Below, in pieces: positions 54,838-63,952 of a stretch of DNA of 64,000 bases; the first letter of the stretch is position 1; the number at the start of each line of letters is the position of its first letter. The stretch lies in NCBI RefSeq assembly GCF_001665605.1, contig NZ_LZSV01000004.1:62001-126000 (forward strand), in the 5' to 3' direction. The translations under genes and the position numbers were made by a program. Source of the stretch: Mycobacterium sp. 852014-50255_SCH5639931 (GTDB lineage: Bacteria > Actinomycetota > Actinomycetes > Mycobacteriales > Mycobacteriaceae). The notes beneath the pieces were generated by a model. That model searched no databases. It saw only the letters and a program-made list of their open reading frames with translations, and was not told the DNA's origin.

Positions 54838-55584
54838 CTACCGGCGAAAGAGCTTGCGCCCCAGCCAGACCACCGGGTCATACCTGCGGCCCGCGACGCG
54901 TTCCTTCATGGGGATGATGGCGTTGTCGGTGATCTTGATGTGTTCCGGGCAGACCTCGGTGCAGCACTTGGTGATGTTGCACAGTCCCAGGCCTTGCTCG
55001 CCCTGGGCGAGATCTCGCCGGTCGGCGGTATCGAGGGGGTGCATTTCCAGTTCGGCGAGGCGGATGAACATGCGCGGTCCGGCATACGCTCGCTTGTTGT
55101 CTTCGTGGTCACGGATCACGTGGCAGACGTCTTGGCACAGGAAGCACTCGATGCACTTGCGGAACTCCTGCGAGCGCTGGATGTCGGCTTGGGCCATCCG
55201 GTACTCGCCGGGCCGTAGATCCTTGGGTGGCGCGAAAGACGGCATTTCTCTGGCTTTTTCATAGTTGAACGAGACGTCGGCGACGAGATCGCGAATCACC
55301 GGGAAGGCCCGCATCGGGGTGACCGTGACAACCTCGTCCTCGGCGAAGGTCGACATGCGAGTCATGCACATCAACTTCGGATAGCCGTTGATCTCCGCCG
55401 AGCAGGAACCGCATTTGCCCGCCTTGCAGTTCCAGCGCACCGCCAGGTCGGGCACTTGCGTGGCCTGCAGCCGGTGGATGACGTCCAGCACGACCTCACC
55501 CTCGTTGACCTCGACGGTGAAGTCACGGAGTTCGCCACCCTGCTCGTCGCCGCGCCACACCCGGATGATCCCGTTGTAGGCCAT
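54838..55584 (-). CDS. succinate dehydrogenase/fumarate reductase Fe-S subunit, orphan (Rv0247c-like)
   Basis: 248 aa from ATG 55584 with GGAGGAG upstream. Plant-type 2Fe-2S ligands WNCKAGKCGSCSAEI with a later Cys in LMCMTRM, and the bacterial-ferredoxin part CIECFLCQDVCHVI and CNITKCCTEVCPEHIKITD. It aligns along its length with M. tuberculosis Rv0247c, the Sdh1 B subunit, as I recall it. The flavoprotein and membrane subunits are not here, so it is an orphan that could replace the housekeeping subunit or carry electrons elsewhere. Confidence 0.93.
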   Translation of the reverse strand: MAYNGIIRVWRGDEQGGELRDFTVEVNEGEVVLDVIHRLQATQVPDLAVRWNCKAGKCGSCSAEINGYPKLMCMTRMSTFAEDEVVTVTPMRAFPVIRDLVADVSFNYEKAREMPSFAPPKDLRPGEYRMAQADIQRSQEFRKCIECFLCQDVCHVIRDHEDNKRAYAGPRMFIRLAELEMHPLDTADRRDLAQGEQGLGLCNITKCCTEVCPEHIKITDNAIIPMKERVAGRRYDPVVWLGRKLFRR

Positions 55585-55663
55585 CAGCTCCTCCGTCCGG
55601 TCAAGGCATTTCCAGTTCAGCATCGATTTTGCGGCACGACGTCAGTTGCCATCGCGTCCTCCA

Positions 55664-56050
55664 CTATGGGGGCAGGATTTCCCATTTTTGGTTCACGGTC
55701 AGGTAGCGAAGTCCGTCCGGGCCGGCGGTGAATTGTGGCCGCGACCGACTTGGCAGCCACAACAGGGAACCTGGGGTCAGCGAGATCGAGCCCTCTTCGG
55801 TGGTGAGCCGACCGCTTCCGGACAGCACGTGGATCAAAACGTCGACGTCGGCTTCAGTGGCGGTGCTGATTTCGCCGTTAGGTGCCAACGTGATGACATT
55901 CCAGTCCAGGTCGCGTTCGCCGACGTCGGACTTCCTGGCGACTCGGCCGTTCTGTGCTCTGTAGCGGTCCGCGATATCGGCGGTGTTCGTCGAGGATCGC
56001 GGCAGCCCGGACATGGGCTGCCGTCGCACGTCGAGTTCGTTGTCGGCCAT
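55664..56050 (-). CDS. small cupin-domain protein
   Basis: 128 aa from the ATG at 56050. Cupin barrel in the C-terminal two thirds (DVDVLIHVLSGSGRLTTEEG and SLTPGSLLWLPSRSRPQFTA). The usual metal His set is incomplete (one His, no HxH pair), so a sensor or binding role is more likely than catalysis. Preceded by operator copy B 23 bp upstream. Divergent in type from the cupin at 36733. Confidence 0.8.
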   Translation of the reverse strand: MADNELDVRRQPMSGLPRSSTNTADIADRYRAQNGRVARKSDVGERDLDWNVITLAPNGEISTATEADVDVLIHVLSGSGRLTTEEGSISLTPGSLLWLPSRSRPQFTAGPDGLRYLTVNQKWEILPP

Positions 56051-56072
56051 GGGCTTAGCGCCCTCCCGCATT

Positions 56073-56094
56073 TTTACAATCTGACTTGTGTAAA
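56073..56094 (-). promoter_or_regulatory. palindromic operator copy B (before cupin)
   Basis: On the minus strand: TTTACACAAG, TCAGA, TTGTAAA. Same blocks as copies A and C. Confidence 0.65.
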
Positions 56095-56162
56095 CCCTAT
56101 CTTATGTGTGCGCGGTAGGGAAGGCTTCCACGTTGACCGATGGCGCCGGTAGTCCCCGCGCG

Positions 56163-58031
56163 TCAGATTGTTTGGTGACGTCCGAAGTATTCGTGGTCTT
56201 CGTTGTAGCCGCCATACCCGCTGCCCAGCTCGGAGTAGTGGGCGACGAACTCAATGCCCTTGATCCACTTCACATGTCGGAAGCCGTGTTGTAGTTCGTT
56301 GCGCAGCCTCAGCGGCGCGCCGTGGCCGTAACTCACCGGTTCGTCGTTCATGTCGTAGGCCAGCATGGTCAGATGATGGCTCATCTGCTCGATCGGGTGC
56401 GCGACGTAGTAGATGCCGCCGTCTGCGCCCGGACCCAGCGAGTAGAACACCACCCACTTGGCTTCCGGCAGCGGCTTGACGATGTCCATGATCGTCTGCA
56501 TCGACACGCCACCCCATTTGGCGACACCCGACCAGCCCTGAATGCAGAAGTGTTGGGTGATTTGTTCGTGGTAGGGCAGCTCATGGAGGTCGGCCAGGGA
56601 AAACTCGGTCGGATGCTCGACGAGGCCGTAGACGCGCAGCCGCCAATCGACAAAGTCGTTTTGCTCCAGCTCTTTGTACTCAACGGTTTCCGGGTAGGTG
56701 CCGTTGTGCCACAGATACGGCGAGATGTCTTCTTCGGTGAACGCGCCCGGCTTGGGGTTGGCGCGCTCGAACAGCCGCTGCAGCGGCCCGACGAGTGCGT
56801 AGCCGACCCGTTGCACCACGCGTGGATGGCGATGGGTGAAGGGCGTGGCGGCCACCCAGCCGACGGTGACCACCACCATGGCCACGGTGAAGACGGCGAA
56901 TCCGACCCAGCCGTTGTCGTCGCGCGCGGCGAACATGTGGTTGAGGTTGCGCAATGCCTCGGTAGCGAAGACGAACGTGACGTGGACAACGATGAAGAAG
57001 AGGAAATACACCAGCACCAGGAAATGCAGCGAGCGCGCGGCCTGGATGCTCAACCGTTTGCTGATCACGGTAAGACGCATCGAAAGGGCCGGCGACATTC
57101 CGAGCCCGGTGATGAGCGCGAGCGGTGCGGCGATGAAGACGGTGGTGAAGTACGCGAGCAGTTGCAGCCCGTTGTACGCCACCCAGGTGTTGTCGACCGG
57201 CCAGTCCAACGACAGGTATTGGATCGCAACGGAAACCGCGTTGGGGAAGACGTCCCAGCTGGTCGGAACAATTCGTCGCCATTGGCCGGTGACCAACAAA
57301 AGCACGTAGAAGACCGCGCCGTTGAGTAGCCACAAGACGTCTACGCCAAGGTGCCACCACCGCGCCAACCCGATCGAATGGCGAATTCCCGGCAACCCCA
57401 ATTGACGCGGCAGTGCCACCGAATCGTCCTTGGCCGTCCACAGCGGGTCGTCAGGCACGGGCTTTGCCACCCGCAGCCATTCGTCTTTGCCCGGCGTGGA
57501 GTTGCGCCTGAAGTAGAGCCGGGGATGGTCGCACAAAATCTGAATTCCGGAGCGGATGATGAAGATCATCAGGAACAGGTTGAAGAAGTGCGTCCAGCCC
57601 GCCCAGGCGGGGATGCCCGGGCTGACCCCCGAGGGCACCTGGCTGCCGGGATACCGTTGAATGAATGCCTGGACGGCCGGCATGTTGTGCAGGCCCTTGC
57701 CGAGCGCTACCGCCGCGAGCAGCAAAACGAACCCAATGGGAATGAGCCACAATAGATTTACCCACCTGTCATGACCGATGCGTAGCCGCGGTGCAATCGC
57801 CCGTTTGTCTTCAATCCCGCCGGCCCAGGTCTGCGGGTCGACGATGTTCTCGGCCAGCTGTAACTCTGCGCGATAGCCCGCATCCTGACTCTGATCGCCG
57901 ACGTCATTGTTGGGTGTGACGTTTTGACCGCCGCACGCGGGAGGCGCTGCGGCGCTCGCAGATGAACCAGGCTGTCTGTCGGCGCCGCGATCACCCTGCG
58001 AGCGCAGAAAGTAGGTTTCGTTTCCTGTCAT
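56163..58031 (-). CDS. cytochrome b561-like membrane domain fused to an MsrP-type molybdopterin oxidoreductase
   Basis: 622 aa from the ATG at 58031. Residues 1-85 soluble, low complexity. Residues 95-430: about five membrane helices with spaced His (RWWHLGVDVLWLL, RSLHFLVLVYFLFFIVVHV), a b-type heme module. Residues 440-622: sulfite-oxidase-fold molybdopterin domain with the Mo-ligand Cys in HFCIQGWSGVAKWGG, close to the MsrP motif. No twin-Arg signal is visible, but the domain could be exposed after the last helix. Predicted quinol-linked reduction of an S- or N-oxide. Operator copy C is 22 bp upstream. Confidence 0.85.
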   Translation of the reverse strand: MTGNETYFLRSQGDRGADRQPGSSASAAAPPACGGQNVTPNNDVGDQSQDAGYRAELQLAENIVDPQTWAGGIEDKRAIAPRLRIGHDRWVNLLWLIPIGFVLLLAAVALGKGLHNMPAVQAFIQRYPGSQVPSGVSPGIPAWAGWTHFFNLFLMIFIIRSGIQILCDHPRLYFRRNSTPGKDEWLRVAKPVPDDPLWTAKDDSVALPRQLGLPGIRHSIGLARWWHLGVDVLWLLNGAVFYVLLLVTGQWRRIVPTSWDVFPNAVSVAIQYLSLDWPVDNTWVAYNGLQLLAYFTTVFIAAPLALITGLGMSPALSMRLTVISKRLSIQAARSLHFLVLVYFLFFIVVHVTFVFATEALRNLNHMFAARDDNGWVGFAVFTVAMVVVTVGWVAATPFTHRHPRVVQRVGYALVGPLQRLFERANPKPGAFTEEDISPYLWHNGTYPETVEYKELEQNDFVDWRLRVYGLVEHPTEFSLADLHELPYHEQITQHFCIQGWSGVAKWGGVSMQTIMDIVKPLPEAKWVVFYSLGPGADGGIYYVAHPIEQMSHHLTMLAYDMNDEPVSYGHGAPLRLRNELQHGFRHVKWIKGIEFVAHYSELGSGYGGYNEDHEYFGRHQTI

Positions 58032-58052
58032 GGGAGCCCACCCTCCATATGG

Positions 58053-58076
58053 TTTATACAAGCCCCCTTGTGTAAA
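58053..58076 (-). promoter_or_regulatory. palindromic operator copy C (before the molybdoenzyme)
   Basis: On the minus strand: TTTACACAAG, GGGG, CTTGTATAAA; arms match at nine of ten positions. The most symmetrical of the three copies. Confidence 0.7.
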
Positions 58077-58247
58077 CTGTACGCCACGGCAGTGCGATAG
58101 GAAACCCGTGCGTGATTGATCGGGTCTGCGTCGAGGAGCGTCCGGTTGACAGACCCAACAAGCTGCGATTCGTCACGAGCCGACGCGCCACATCAGTTGA
58201 TGATGATGGGGTTGATAGGGGATCGTCTAGCGCCTTGGCCGGTGCCG

Positions 58248-59498
58248 TCAGAACATCCGCGGCCCGCCGAAGCCGGGGACTGTGCCCACCGGGCTCAGCG
58301 CGAGCGCGATCGCGAGAAAAATAAACAGCCGCAACGTTTTCGGAGTCGGCTCCTGTCTGATCTCCGGCCTGCGCGACGCGAAGAGGGCGAACACCACCCC
58401 GATGTCGAACGCCACGATCGTCAGCCAGCGGGTCCAGTCGTAGCCGGTCAGGAAGACCGGGGAGATCAACACCGACCCGGCGACGACCCAGGTCACACGG
58501 CCCCGCAGCGCGTTGAGGAATGCACCAAGCGGCACGCCCGAAACACTGCTGAGTCCCCACATCGTCGCCACAACGGCGGCGGCTCCGAACACCAGGGACA
58601 TGGTGAGGCCGACTATTCCGATGTGGCCGACGGTTCGGATGGCATCGGTGATTCCGTTGTCGTAGTTCGGCATCACATTGCGGCACACCCAGTCGTGGTA
58701 ATCGGTTTGCCTCGATTGCCCGTCGATTACATAGCGCAGCAACGTGGTTGGTGACGTGACGGTCGCAAACGGGTTGGGCACCAAGTGGTGGGGGACCGAC
58801 GCGCAGAGTTGAGCGGCGACGTCGTGACGACCGAATGCCGCGACCGCGGCCGTCGTGCAGGCGCCCGGCGTCACCGCGAGGAGCGCGCCGAGGGCCCGGG
58901 CGTCTGTCAGCGCACCGCCCAGGACGACGGTCGCCAGCACGGCGCCCAATGCGAACTGCAGCCCTACCGCCTCGTGCATGAGCGTCAACGCCGCAATCAC
59001 AAGGCCGTAGGCCGTGCACAATGCCACCGCGACCGCGCGGGAACGTGCGAGCATCAACGTGCAGGAGAACAGCGCCAGCGCCGCTGCCCCGAACAGATCC
59101 GGCCGGGCCGAGTATGCCGCAAACGGAACTCCGAAGGGCAGCAACGGAATCAGCATCGCAACCATCAACCTGCGCTCAGACCGCGGGTGACCGAAGAGCA
59201 CCACGCCCGCGACCGTTGCCAGGCCGCCTAGATAGACTGCCGTCGACAGCCACCGCAGAATCAGCGTGGCGCAGAAGTAGTGTCCCGGGGCGAGCCGCAC
59301 CAATTCGCCTGCAAGACCGCGCCGCACGAAGCCATGCGTGTAGTCGGCCGCGTAGTACGACATCCAGTACACGTCGAGCGGAACGATCTTGATCGCGAAC
59401 CACAGCACGGCTACCGCCCAGGCCGCAATCGCGGCGGCGACACCCGCGTACATGAGATGGCGCCGGCTTTGAGTCGCTCTGAGGTCGAGGCCCACCAT
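58248..59498 (-). CDS. multi-pass membrane protein of the acyltransferase cluster
   Basis: 416 aa with about ten hydrophobic helices. The first loop has VPLDVYWMSYYAADYTHGFV then RRGLAGELV, a short extracytoplasmic loop with Arg and Asp near the membrane that resembles polyprenyl-linked glycosyltransferase or flippase-type proteins; I cannot assign a family. Overlaps the acyltransferase gene by one base (ATGA-type) and is the last of three cotranscribed genes, so export or modification of the product made by the two acyltransferases is a reasonable guess. Confidence 0.65.
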   Translation of the reverse strand: MVGLDLRATQSRRHLMYAGVAAAIAAWAVAVLWFAIKIVPLDVYWMSYYAADYTHGFVRRGLAGELVRLAPGHYFCATLILRWLSTAVYLGGLATVAGVVLFGHPRSERRLMVAMLIPLLPFGVPFAAYSARPDLFGAAALALFSCTLMLARSRAVAVALCTAYGLVIAALTLMHEAVGLQFALGAVLATVVLGGALTDARALGALLAVTPGACTTAAVAAFGRHDVAAQLCASVPHHLVPNPFATVTSPTTLLRYVIDGQSRQTDYHDWVCRNVMPNYDNGITDAIRTVGHIGIVGLTMSLVFGAAAVVATMWGLSSVSGVPLGAFLNALRGRVTWVVAGSVLISPVFLTGYDWTRWLTIVAFDIGVVFALFASRRPEIRQEPTPKTLRLFIFLAIALALSPVGTVPGFGGPRMF

Positions 59499-60883
59499 CA
59501 GATCTGGCCCTCGTAGACGGTGGTGGCCCCCACCTGCAGGTCAGCCAGCGCGCCGCACGCGAGCTCGCGGGCTTCCGCTGCGCTGTTGCCGGCGCCGTCC
59601 TGGCACGCTATGACGTTGAGAAACCGGCTGCCGTTGATCGTTCCAGTGCTGCAGAACAATTGGCCATGGGTCTGCTCGATGCGACGGCGGGTGATGCCCT
59701 GCTCGGCCAGCCGGATGGAGACCTCGTCTGCATCGGCACCATCGATGCGGCCAACGGCGGGATCGAGGCTTCCGAGGTTGGAGCAGCCGACCGGAAGTTG
59801 GTCGGTCGACATGGCGACGCCTTCGGCGTGGCGGACGAGCCAGCGTGGTGTGAACGGAACAAGCGGTAATCCCGCGAGCATTTCGTTGGGCTCTTGGTGC
59901 AGCGACGTCAGCCGCCTCTTGACGTCGGCCCGCACGCAACTCAAGTCGTTGGCCACCGCTGTTCCATCGACGGTAAGCGTGATCGAGGTCAGGGCGTTGG
60001 CCCGGTCGTCGTTGCTGGTGCGATCGCTGACGGGGAGTACGACCGTCACCGAGTTCCCGTCTGGAAGCACCCTGCCGATCCGGTGCGCCAGCCGGGCCGC
60101 GAATGCGACGAAGAGTGTGTTGCTGCTTCCGTTGAGACTGCGCGCACGGGCTTCCCATGCGGCGGCGTCGGTCTGGATCGTCACCGATGGGAGTGCCGTC
60201 TGCTCATCATCAATCCCAGAGAGCGGGCCGGGCCGCCGCGCCCCAGGCGCAGACCGGGGACCGGACGAGGCCTTGACCAGAATCATCAGAGTCGCGATCA
60301 GGGCACGGATGACCACCGGCAGCGAACGCACGGCATCGGTCAGGTCCTCGGAGACGGCGCGCACCCGGCTACGTGAATTCGGTTGTGGGTAGCCGCGATT
60401 GCGTCTCTCTTTATTGACCGCCTCGGTTACCGCCGTTATCGCCGCGAGTCCATCGACGACGCAGTGTGATGACACCAAGGTGACTGCCGCGCCTCCGTCG
60501 TCCAGCGGTAGCACGCCCAGGTGAAACGTCGGGCCGAACTCGGGGTCGACGGGTACCTGTGCGCGTCTTTCGATCCACGCGCCGATCGCCGACCGCGGTT
60601 GCCGCGGGTCTAGCGCGATGTCAGGTGAATCGTTGTCGAGTACCCAGCGATGACGCCCGAAAGGCAGCGGTGAGCGCTCGATGCGCCGTCCGAGGAGACC
60701 GGCACCGAGATTGTCTTTGAAGGTGCGCAATTCGTCGATGTTCACGTCGCGGTCGTACACCCACGTGCATTGCACCGTGCTGCCTTGACCGGTGGCCCGC
60801 AGCCGCAGGAACGCGGCCTGGTCCAGAAGCGCCAGCTTCGTCACTGGCGAGTTAGGAGGTGCATGTGTCGTCAGGCCACTCAC
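59498..60883 (-). CDS. condensation/WS-DGAT-fold acyltransferase
   Basis: 461 aa, GTG start at 60883. The acyltransferase motif HxxxDG appears as SSHCVVDGLAAITAV near residue 140. C-terminal half matches the condensation fold (SVTVVLPVSDRTSNDDRAN and LPVGCSNLGSLDPAVG). Likely transfers an acyl chain to a glycolipid or alcohol. Coupled to the membrane gene by overlap and 30 bp from the PapA-like gene. Similar to PapA/MbtE-type acyltransferases in fold only. Confidence 0.78.
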   Translation of the reverse strand: MSGLTTHAPPNSPVTKLALLDQAAFLRLRATGQGSTVQCTWVYDRDVNIDELRTFKDNLGAGLLGRRIERSPLPFGRHRWVLDNDSPDIALDPRQPRSAIGAWIERRAQVPVDPEFGPTFHLGVLPLDDGGAAVTLVSSHCVVDGLAAITAVTEAVNKERRNRGYPQPNSRSRVRAVSEDLTDAVRSLPVVIRALIATLMILVKASSGPRSAPGARRPGPLSGIDDEQTALPSVTIQTDAAAWEARARSLNGSSNTLFVAFAARLAHRIGRVLPDGNSVTVVLPVSDRTSNDDRANALTSITLTVDGTAVANDLSCVRADVKRRLTSLHQEPNEMLAGLPLVPFTPRWLVRHAEGVAMSTDQLPVGCSNLGSLDPAVGRIDGADADEVSIRLAEQGITRRRIEQTHGQLFCSTGTINGSRFLNVIACQDGAGNSAAEARELACGALADLQVGATTVYEGQI

Positions 60884-60913
60884 GCCGAGACCTATGGCAG
60901 GAACACAAATGCA

Positions 60914-62305
60914 TCAGGCATCGTCGTGCAGCCCGGCGTCGGACACCCGCGTGAATTCGGCGCGCATGGTTTCGACATAGCGCCGGACCGACCCGCGAGC
61001 GATGTCGGTGCCCGGGTAAGCGACCACCAGTTGTGTTCCGTCGTGCATGCGGTTGACCCACATGCACACCGTCTCCGACAGCCGGTTGTCACCCCAGATG
61101 CCGGCGCGCAAACCGTCGAAGTAGTCACCGAACGGCAGCTTGCGAATGTCGATATAGGACAACATCGGCACCGGTCGGTCCGGAACCTCGAAGTGGCCCG
61201 CCGAGCCGGCCGGTGTCTCGAGCAGGTGGTAGTAGGGCACGGCGCCGAGGGCCGCGTTCGCATCAAACGACGCCTGGGCGGCGCTCACCACTTCGTCGAA
61301 TGACGCACCGGCGGTCGGAATCGCCAGCGGGACGAAACTGGCCAACCAGCCGACCGCGGTGGCATGGGCGGGATCGCGCCGGTTATCAAAGGGAGTTAGA
61401 CCGAAATATGTTGCCGCGCCTGTTAACCGATGCTCGGCCAAAGCGGCGCAGGCGAACACGCCACCGCTGAAGCGTGCTCCCGCGGCACGGCACGCGGCCT
61501 CGAAACGCCGGCCCTGATCGTCATCGATCAGGTCGAACACGTCGATGGCTCCCGGCGTATCCGCGGCCGCCTCGCCCAGTTCCAGTGGAAACCTCGGCAG
61601 CGCACCATTGTTCGCCGAGAGGAAGGCGCGCCAGCGCTGGATTTCGGGCGATTCCTCATCAAGGCTCGCGGTGTAGGCGCGCTGCTTCGCGCTGAATTCA
61701 CGATGACTGGCCGCGGGCGCCAGCGCGGCCTGCCCGTTCTGCAGCGCGCTGAAGTACGCCGTCTGGATGTCCAGGAAGATCACACCGGCCGACATACCGT
61801 CGGCGCGCAGGTGATCGACGGCGATGTAGATGGTGAACCGGTCTTCGCCTTGGACAATTCCGAAGCTGAAGCAGTCCCATTGCAGCGGGTCGGGGGTATC
61901 GACGATGAGCTTGCGGATCTGAAGCGGAGCCATTTCTCCGAGATCCGTTGGCACGAGCGTGATGTTCTCCGGGTCGGCAATGACGTAGCGGATGATTTCG
62001 TCATTGTCAGAGAAGGCAAACCGGTCGTGGTAGGCATCGTGTCGCCGCACGTGGCTATTCAGCGCTTGAGTCATCGCATCGACATCGCAGACGCCCCTGA
62101 TCTCCCAGGCTCCGATGCACAACCGAGGGATATCGCGGCCGAGGCTGACCTGGCGCCGGTAATAGCGAAGATGCTGTGACTGCTGGTAACTGACCGGGGC
62201 GGGGTGATATTGCGCTTCTGCGGCGCGCGCGTAAGTGTTCGCGGTGGGATACCACGATACGACGGTGCCCTCGGCTGTCCAGTCGTCAACCGTGCCCAGG
62301 AACAT
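60914..62305 (-). CDS. PapA-family polyketide-associated acyltransferase
   Basis: 463 aa. PapA family: N-terminus FLGTVDDW then GTVVSWYPTANTYARA, SYQQSQHLRYYR, and the catalytic motif AVDHLRADGMSAGVI near residue 170 (HxxxDG). C-terminal signature MLSYIDIRKLPFGDYFDG. In mycobacteria such proteins acylate trehalose with polyketide or fatty acyl chains (PapA1-A3). First gene of the three-gene cluster. No pks or mmpL gene lies in the window. Confidence 0.88.
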   Translation of the reverse strand: MFLGTVDDWTAEGTVVSWYPTANTYARAAEAQYHPAPVSYQQSQHLRYYRRQVSLGRDIPRLCIGAWEIRGVCDVDAMTQALNSHVRRHDAYHDRFAFSDNDEIIRYVIADPENITLVPTDLGEMAPLQIRKLIVDTPDPLQWDCFSFGIVQGEDRFTIYIAVDHLRADGMSAGVIFLDIQTAYFSALQNGQAALAPAASHREFSAKQRAYTASLDEESPEIQRWRAFLSANNGALPRFPLELGEAAADTPGAIDVFDLIDDDQGRRFEAACRAAGARFSGGVFACAALAEHRLTGAATYFGLTPFDNRRDPAHATAVGWLASFVPLAIPTAGASFDEVVSAAQASFDANAALGAVPYYHLLETPAGSAGHFEVPDRPVPMLSYIDIRKLPFGDYFDGLRAGIWGDNRLSETVCMWVNRMHDGTQLVVAYPGTDIARGSVRRYVETMRAEFTRVSDAGLHDDA

Positions 62306-63099
62306 GCGCTACCTTTCCTCCTCAGTTGGCGACGCCAGTCGGATGACCATAACGCGCCCGCGCGTGAGTTGCCGTTTGACTTTGGGGTGCCGAGCGAGTT
62401 TTATTTCGCGAGGCCGGTAAGTGCCTTATCGCTAGCTGCGTGAAATGTGGCTCAGTGATTTGGCTCACTCTGGCCTGAAATGGCCCCGCGCGTGTCGTCA
62501 ACCAGGGCCAATAGGCGACTCGCTGACCGTCGCGCGGCGCAAGCATAAACGTCCCCCTCGGGCCTGGCAAGCGCACAGGATTGACAGGACCCGCACGATT
62601 GCCATCCACTTGCCGTGCAAGAGTCAACCGGCACGCGGATTCGTTTGATGCGGCGCGCGGTTAACTCCGGACTACTGCTCAAACAAGCCTTTATCTCGAC
62701 GCCACGGACCCAACGTGTCGAATACTCACCGATAGCGAGAGCTATCTCGGCAATGCCATTCGTGCAACTCCCAGACCCACGAAACGACGCCTCGATCACC
62801 ATATCCCAGGCGAGGTTACGGCGGAATAGTACCAGCCGAAGAATTTTTCTGCGCGCGATCATCCAGCCTGCGATCGCCTATCCAGAATGCGAAAGGGGCC
62901 CGTGGGGTCGTCAGTGTTGGCTGACGCCAACGGCTTTCGCCGCGGACGGGGCCGAGTTGCGCGAAATGACCTACTGATCAGGGAGATTGGCCGTCAGGGG
63001 ACTAAAACGGCGCCCGGTCGCACGTGCCAACCCGGCTTTGCGCCGCTCCGGGCGGCGCAAAGGTTCGCGCCGCCGCCCGAATGCACACCGGAGGACCGC
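62306..63099. other. 794-bp region without a supported gene
   Basis: Between the PapA-like gene and the isomerase-family gene. Several open frames on both strands (up to about 136 codons) have no ribosome site, odd composition for this genome and no motif. The sequence is less GC-rich than its neighbours. It may hold the promoter of the acyltransferase operon at its left side. Confidence 0.5.
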
Positions 63100-63127
63100 T
63101 TGACGTTCTACATACAGAGTGTATGTT
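63100..63127 (+). promoter_or_regulatory. promoter of the isomerase-family gene
   Basis: TTGACG (63100-63105) and TATGTT (63122-63127) with 16 bases between. The two operator palindromes overlap the -10 region, an arrangement that gives repression. Confidence 0.5.
63110..63126. promoter_or_regulatory. operator palindrome 1 (TetR-like)
   Basis: ACATACA-GAG-TGTATGT, perfect seven-base arms, immediately followed by a second palindrome. Confidence 0.65.
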
Positions 63128-63146
63128 CATACATACGGTATGTATG
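63128..63146. promoter_or_regulatory. operator palindrome 2 (TetR-like)
   Basis: CATACATAC-G-GTATGTATG, perfect nine-base arms around one base. It ends 15 bases before the start codon, overlapping the ribosome-site region. Confidence 0.7.
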
Positions 63147-63161
63147 AGAGGAGATGGGTTC

Positions 63162-63908
63162 ATGTCTGCCACGCTCGACGCGATAGCGGAGGAACGCGCA
63201 ACCGTTCTGAAGGTTTGCGCGCAAATGCCTGATTCGATGTGGGCGGAGGGCAGCGGGTGTTCGGGCTGGTCGGTCCAGGATCTGGTATCGCACATGGCGT
63301 GCAGCTACTGGTTGGCGGTTGATCCGTCGACGCTGCCCGATCCCGGCGGCCTGCCCGCCGAACGCGCAGCGGACCTGTACGTCGAGTCCCGTCGTTCGAT
63401 GACCCCGGCGGAGGTGGTGGCCGACTATGAGTCGGTCAGTTCGCGAGGGCTGGAGTTGCTCGCCGCTGTCGAGGGCCAAGATATCGAGATACCGATCGGT
63501 GACGTCGGAACTTATCCGGCCTCCGTCGTGCCCACGACTTTTGTCTTCGAATCCTTCATCCATCTTCGATACGACTTGTTTGCCCCGGATGGACCGTTGC
63601 GGTCAGATCCGCCACCCGTCGACGAACTACGGCTTGCCCCCACGCTGGACTGGATCGAGGCTGCGCTGCCGCAGCAGAACACCCACCTGCTCAACGATTT
63701 ACGCGTGGGTGCCGAGATTCGCCTCGACGGGCTGTGCGCCAGGACCCTGCGCCTCGGCGCCCATGGCGATGTGGCCGCGCGTATCACGTCCAATTCGGAA
63801 GCGTTCGTGCGATGGATAACCCAACGCGGTCCCTGGGAAAGCCTCGGCGTTCAGGCCGAGGGCGACCCGTCTGCTGTGGAGATCATCCGTCAGCTCAGAG
63901 TGTTCTGA
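63162..63908 (+). CDS. maleylpyruvate isomerase family mycothiol-dependent enzyme
   Basis: 248 aa from ATG 63162, with GAGAGGAGA upstream; the frame is open from 63024 but the added residues are not family-like. Mycothiol-dependent DinB-fold family: N-terminal GCSGWSVQDLVSHMACSYW (metal His), then FESFIHLRYDLF with Glu and His four apart, the expected other metal ligands. C-terminal SCP2-like part includes ARTLRLGAHGDVAARI. Substrate unknown. Repressed, by inference, from the palindromes at its promoter. Confidence 0.87.
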   Translation: MSATLDAIAEERATVLKVCAQMPDSMWAEGSGCSGWSVQDLVSHMACSYWLAVDPSTLPDPGGLPAERAADLYVESRRSMTPAEVVADYESVSSRGLELLAAVEGQDIEIPIGDVGTYPASVVPTTFVFESFIHLRYDLFAPDGPLRSDPPPVDELRLAPTLDWIEAALPQQNTHLLNDLRVGAEIRLDGLCARTLRLGAHGDVAARITSNSEAFVRWITQRGPWESLGVQAEGDPSAVEIIRQLRVF

Positions 63909-63952
63909 ACGACGCTGCCTCCCGCGGTATCGCACCCCACGACCTTCATGCG

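Noticed and set aside
62452..62977. Open frames in the gap after the PapA-like gene (62452-62862 minus, 62615-62977 plus)
   Set aside because: No ribosome sites, atypical composition and mutual overlap.
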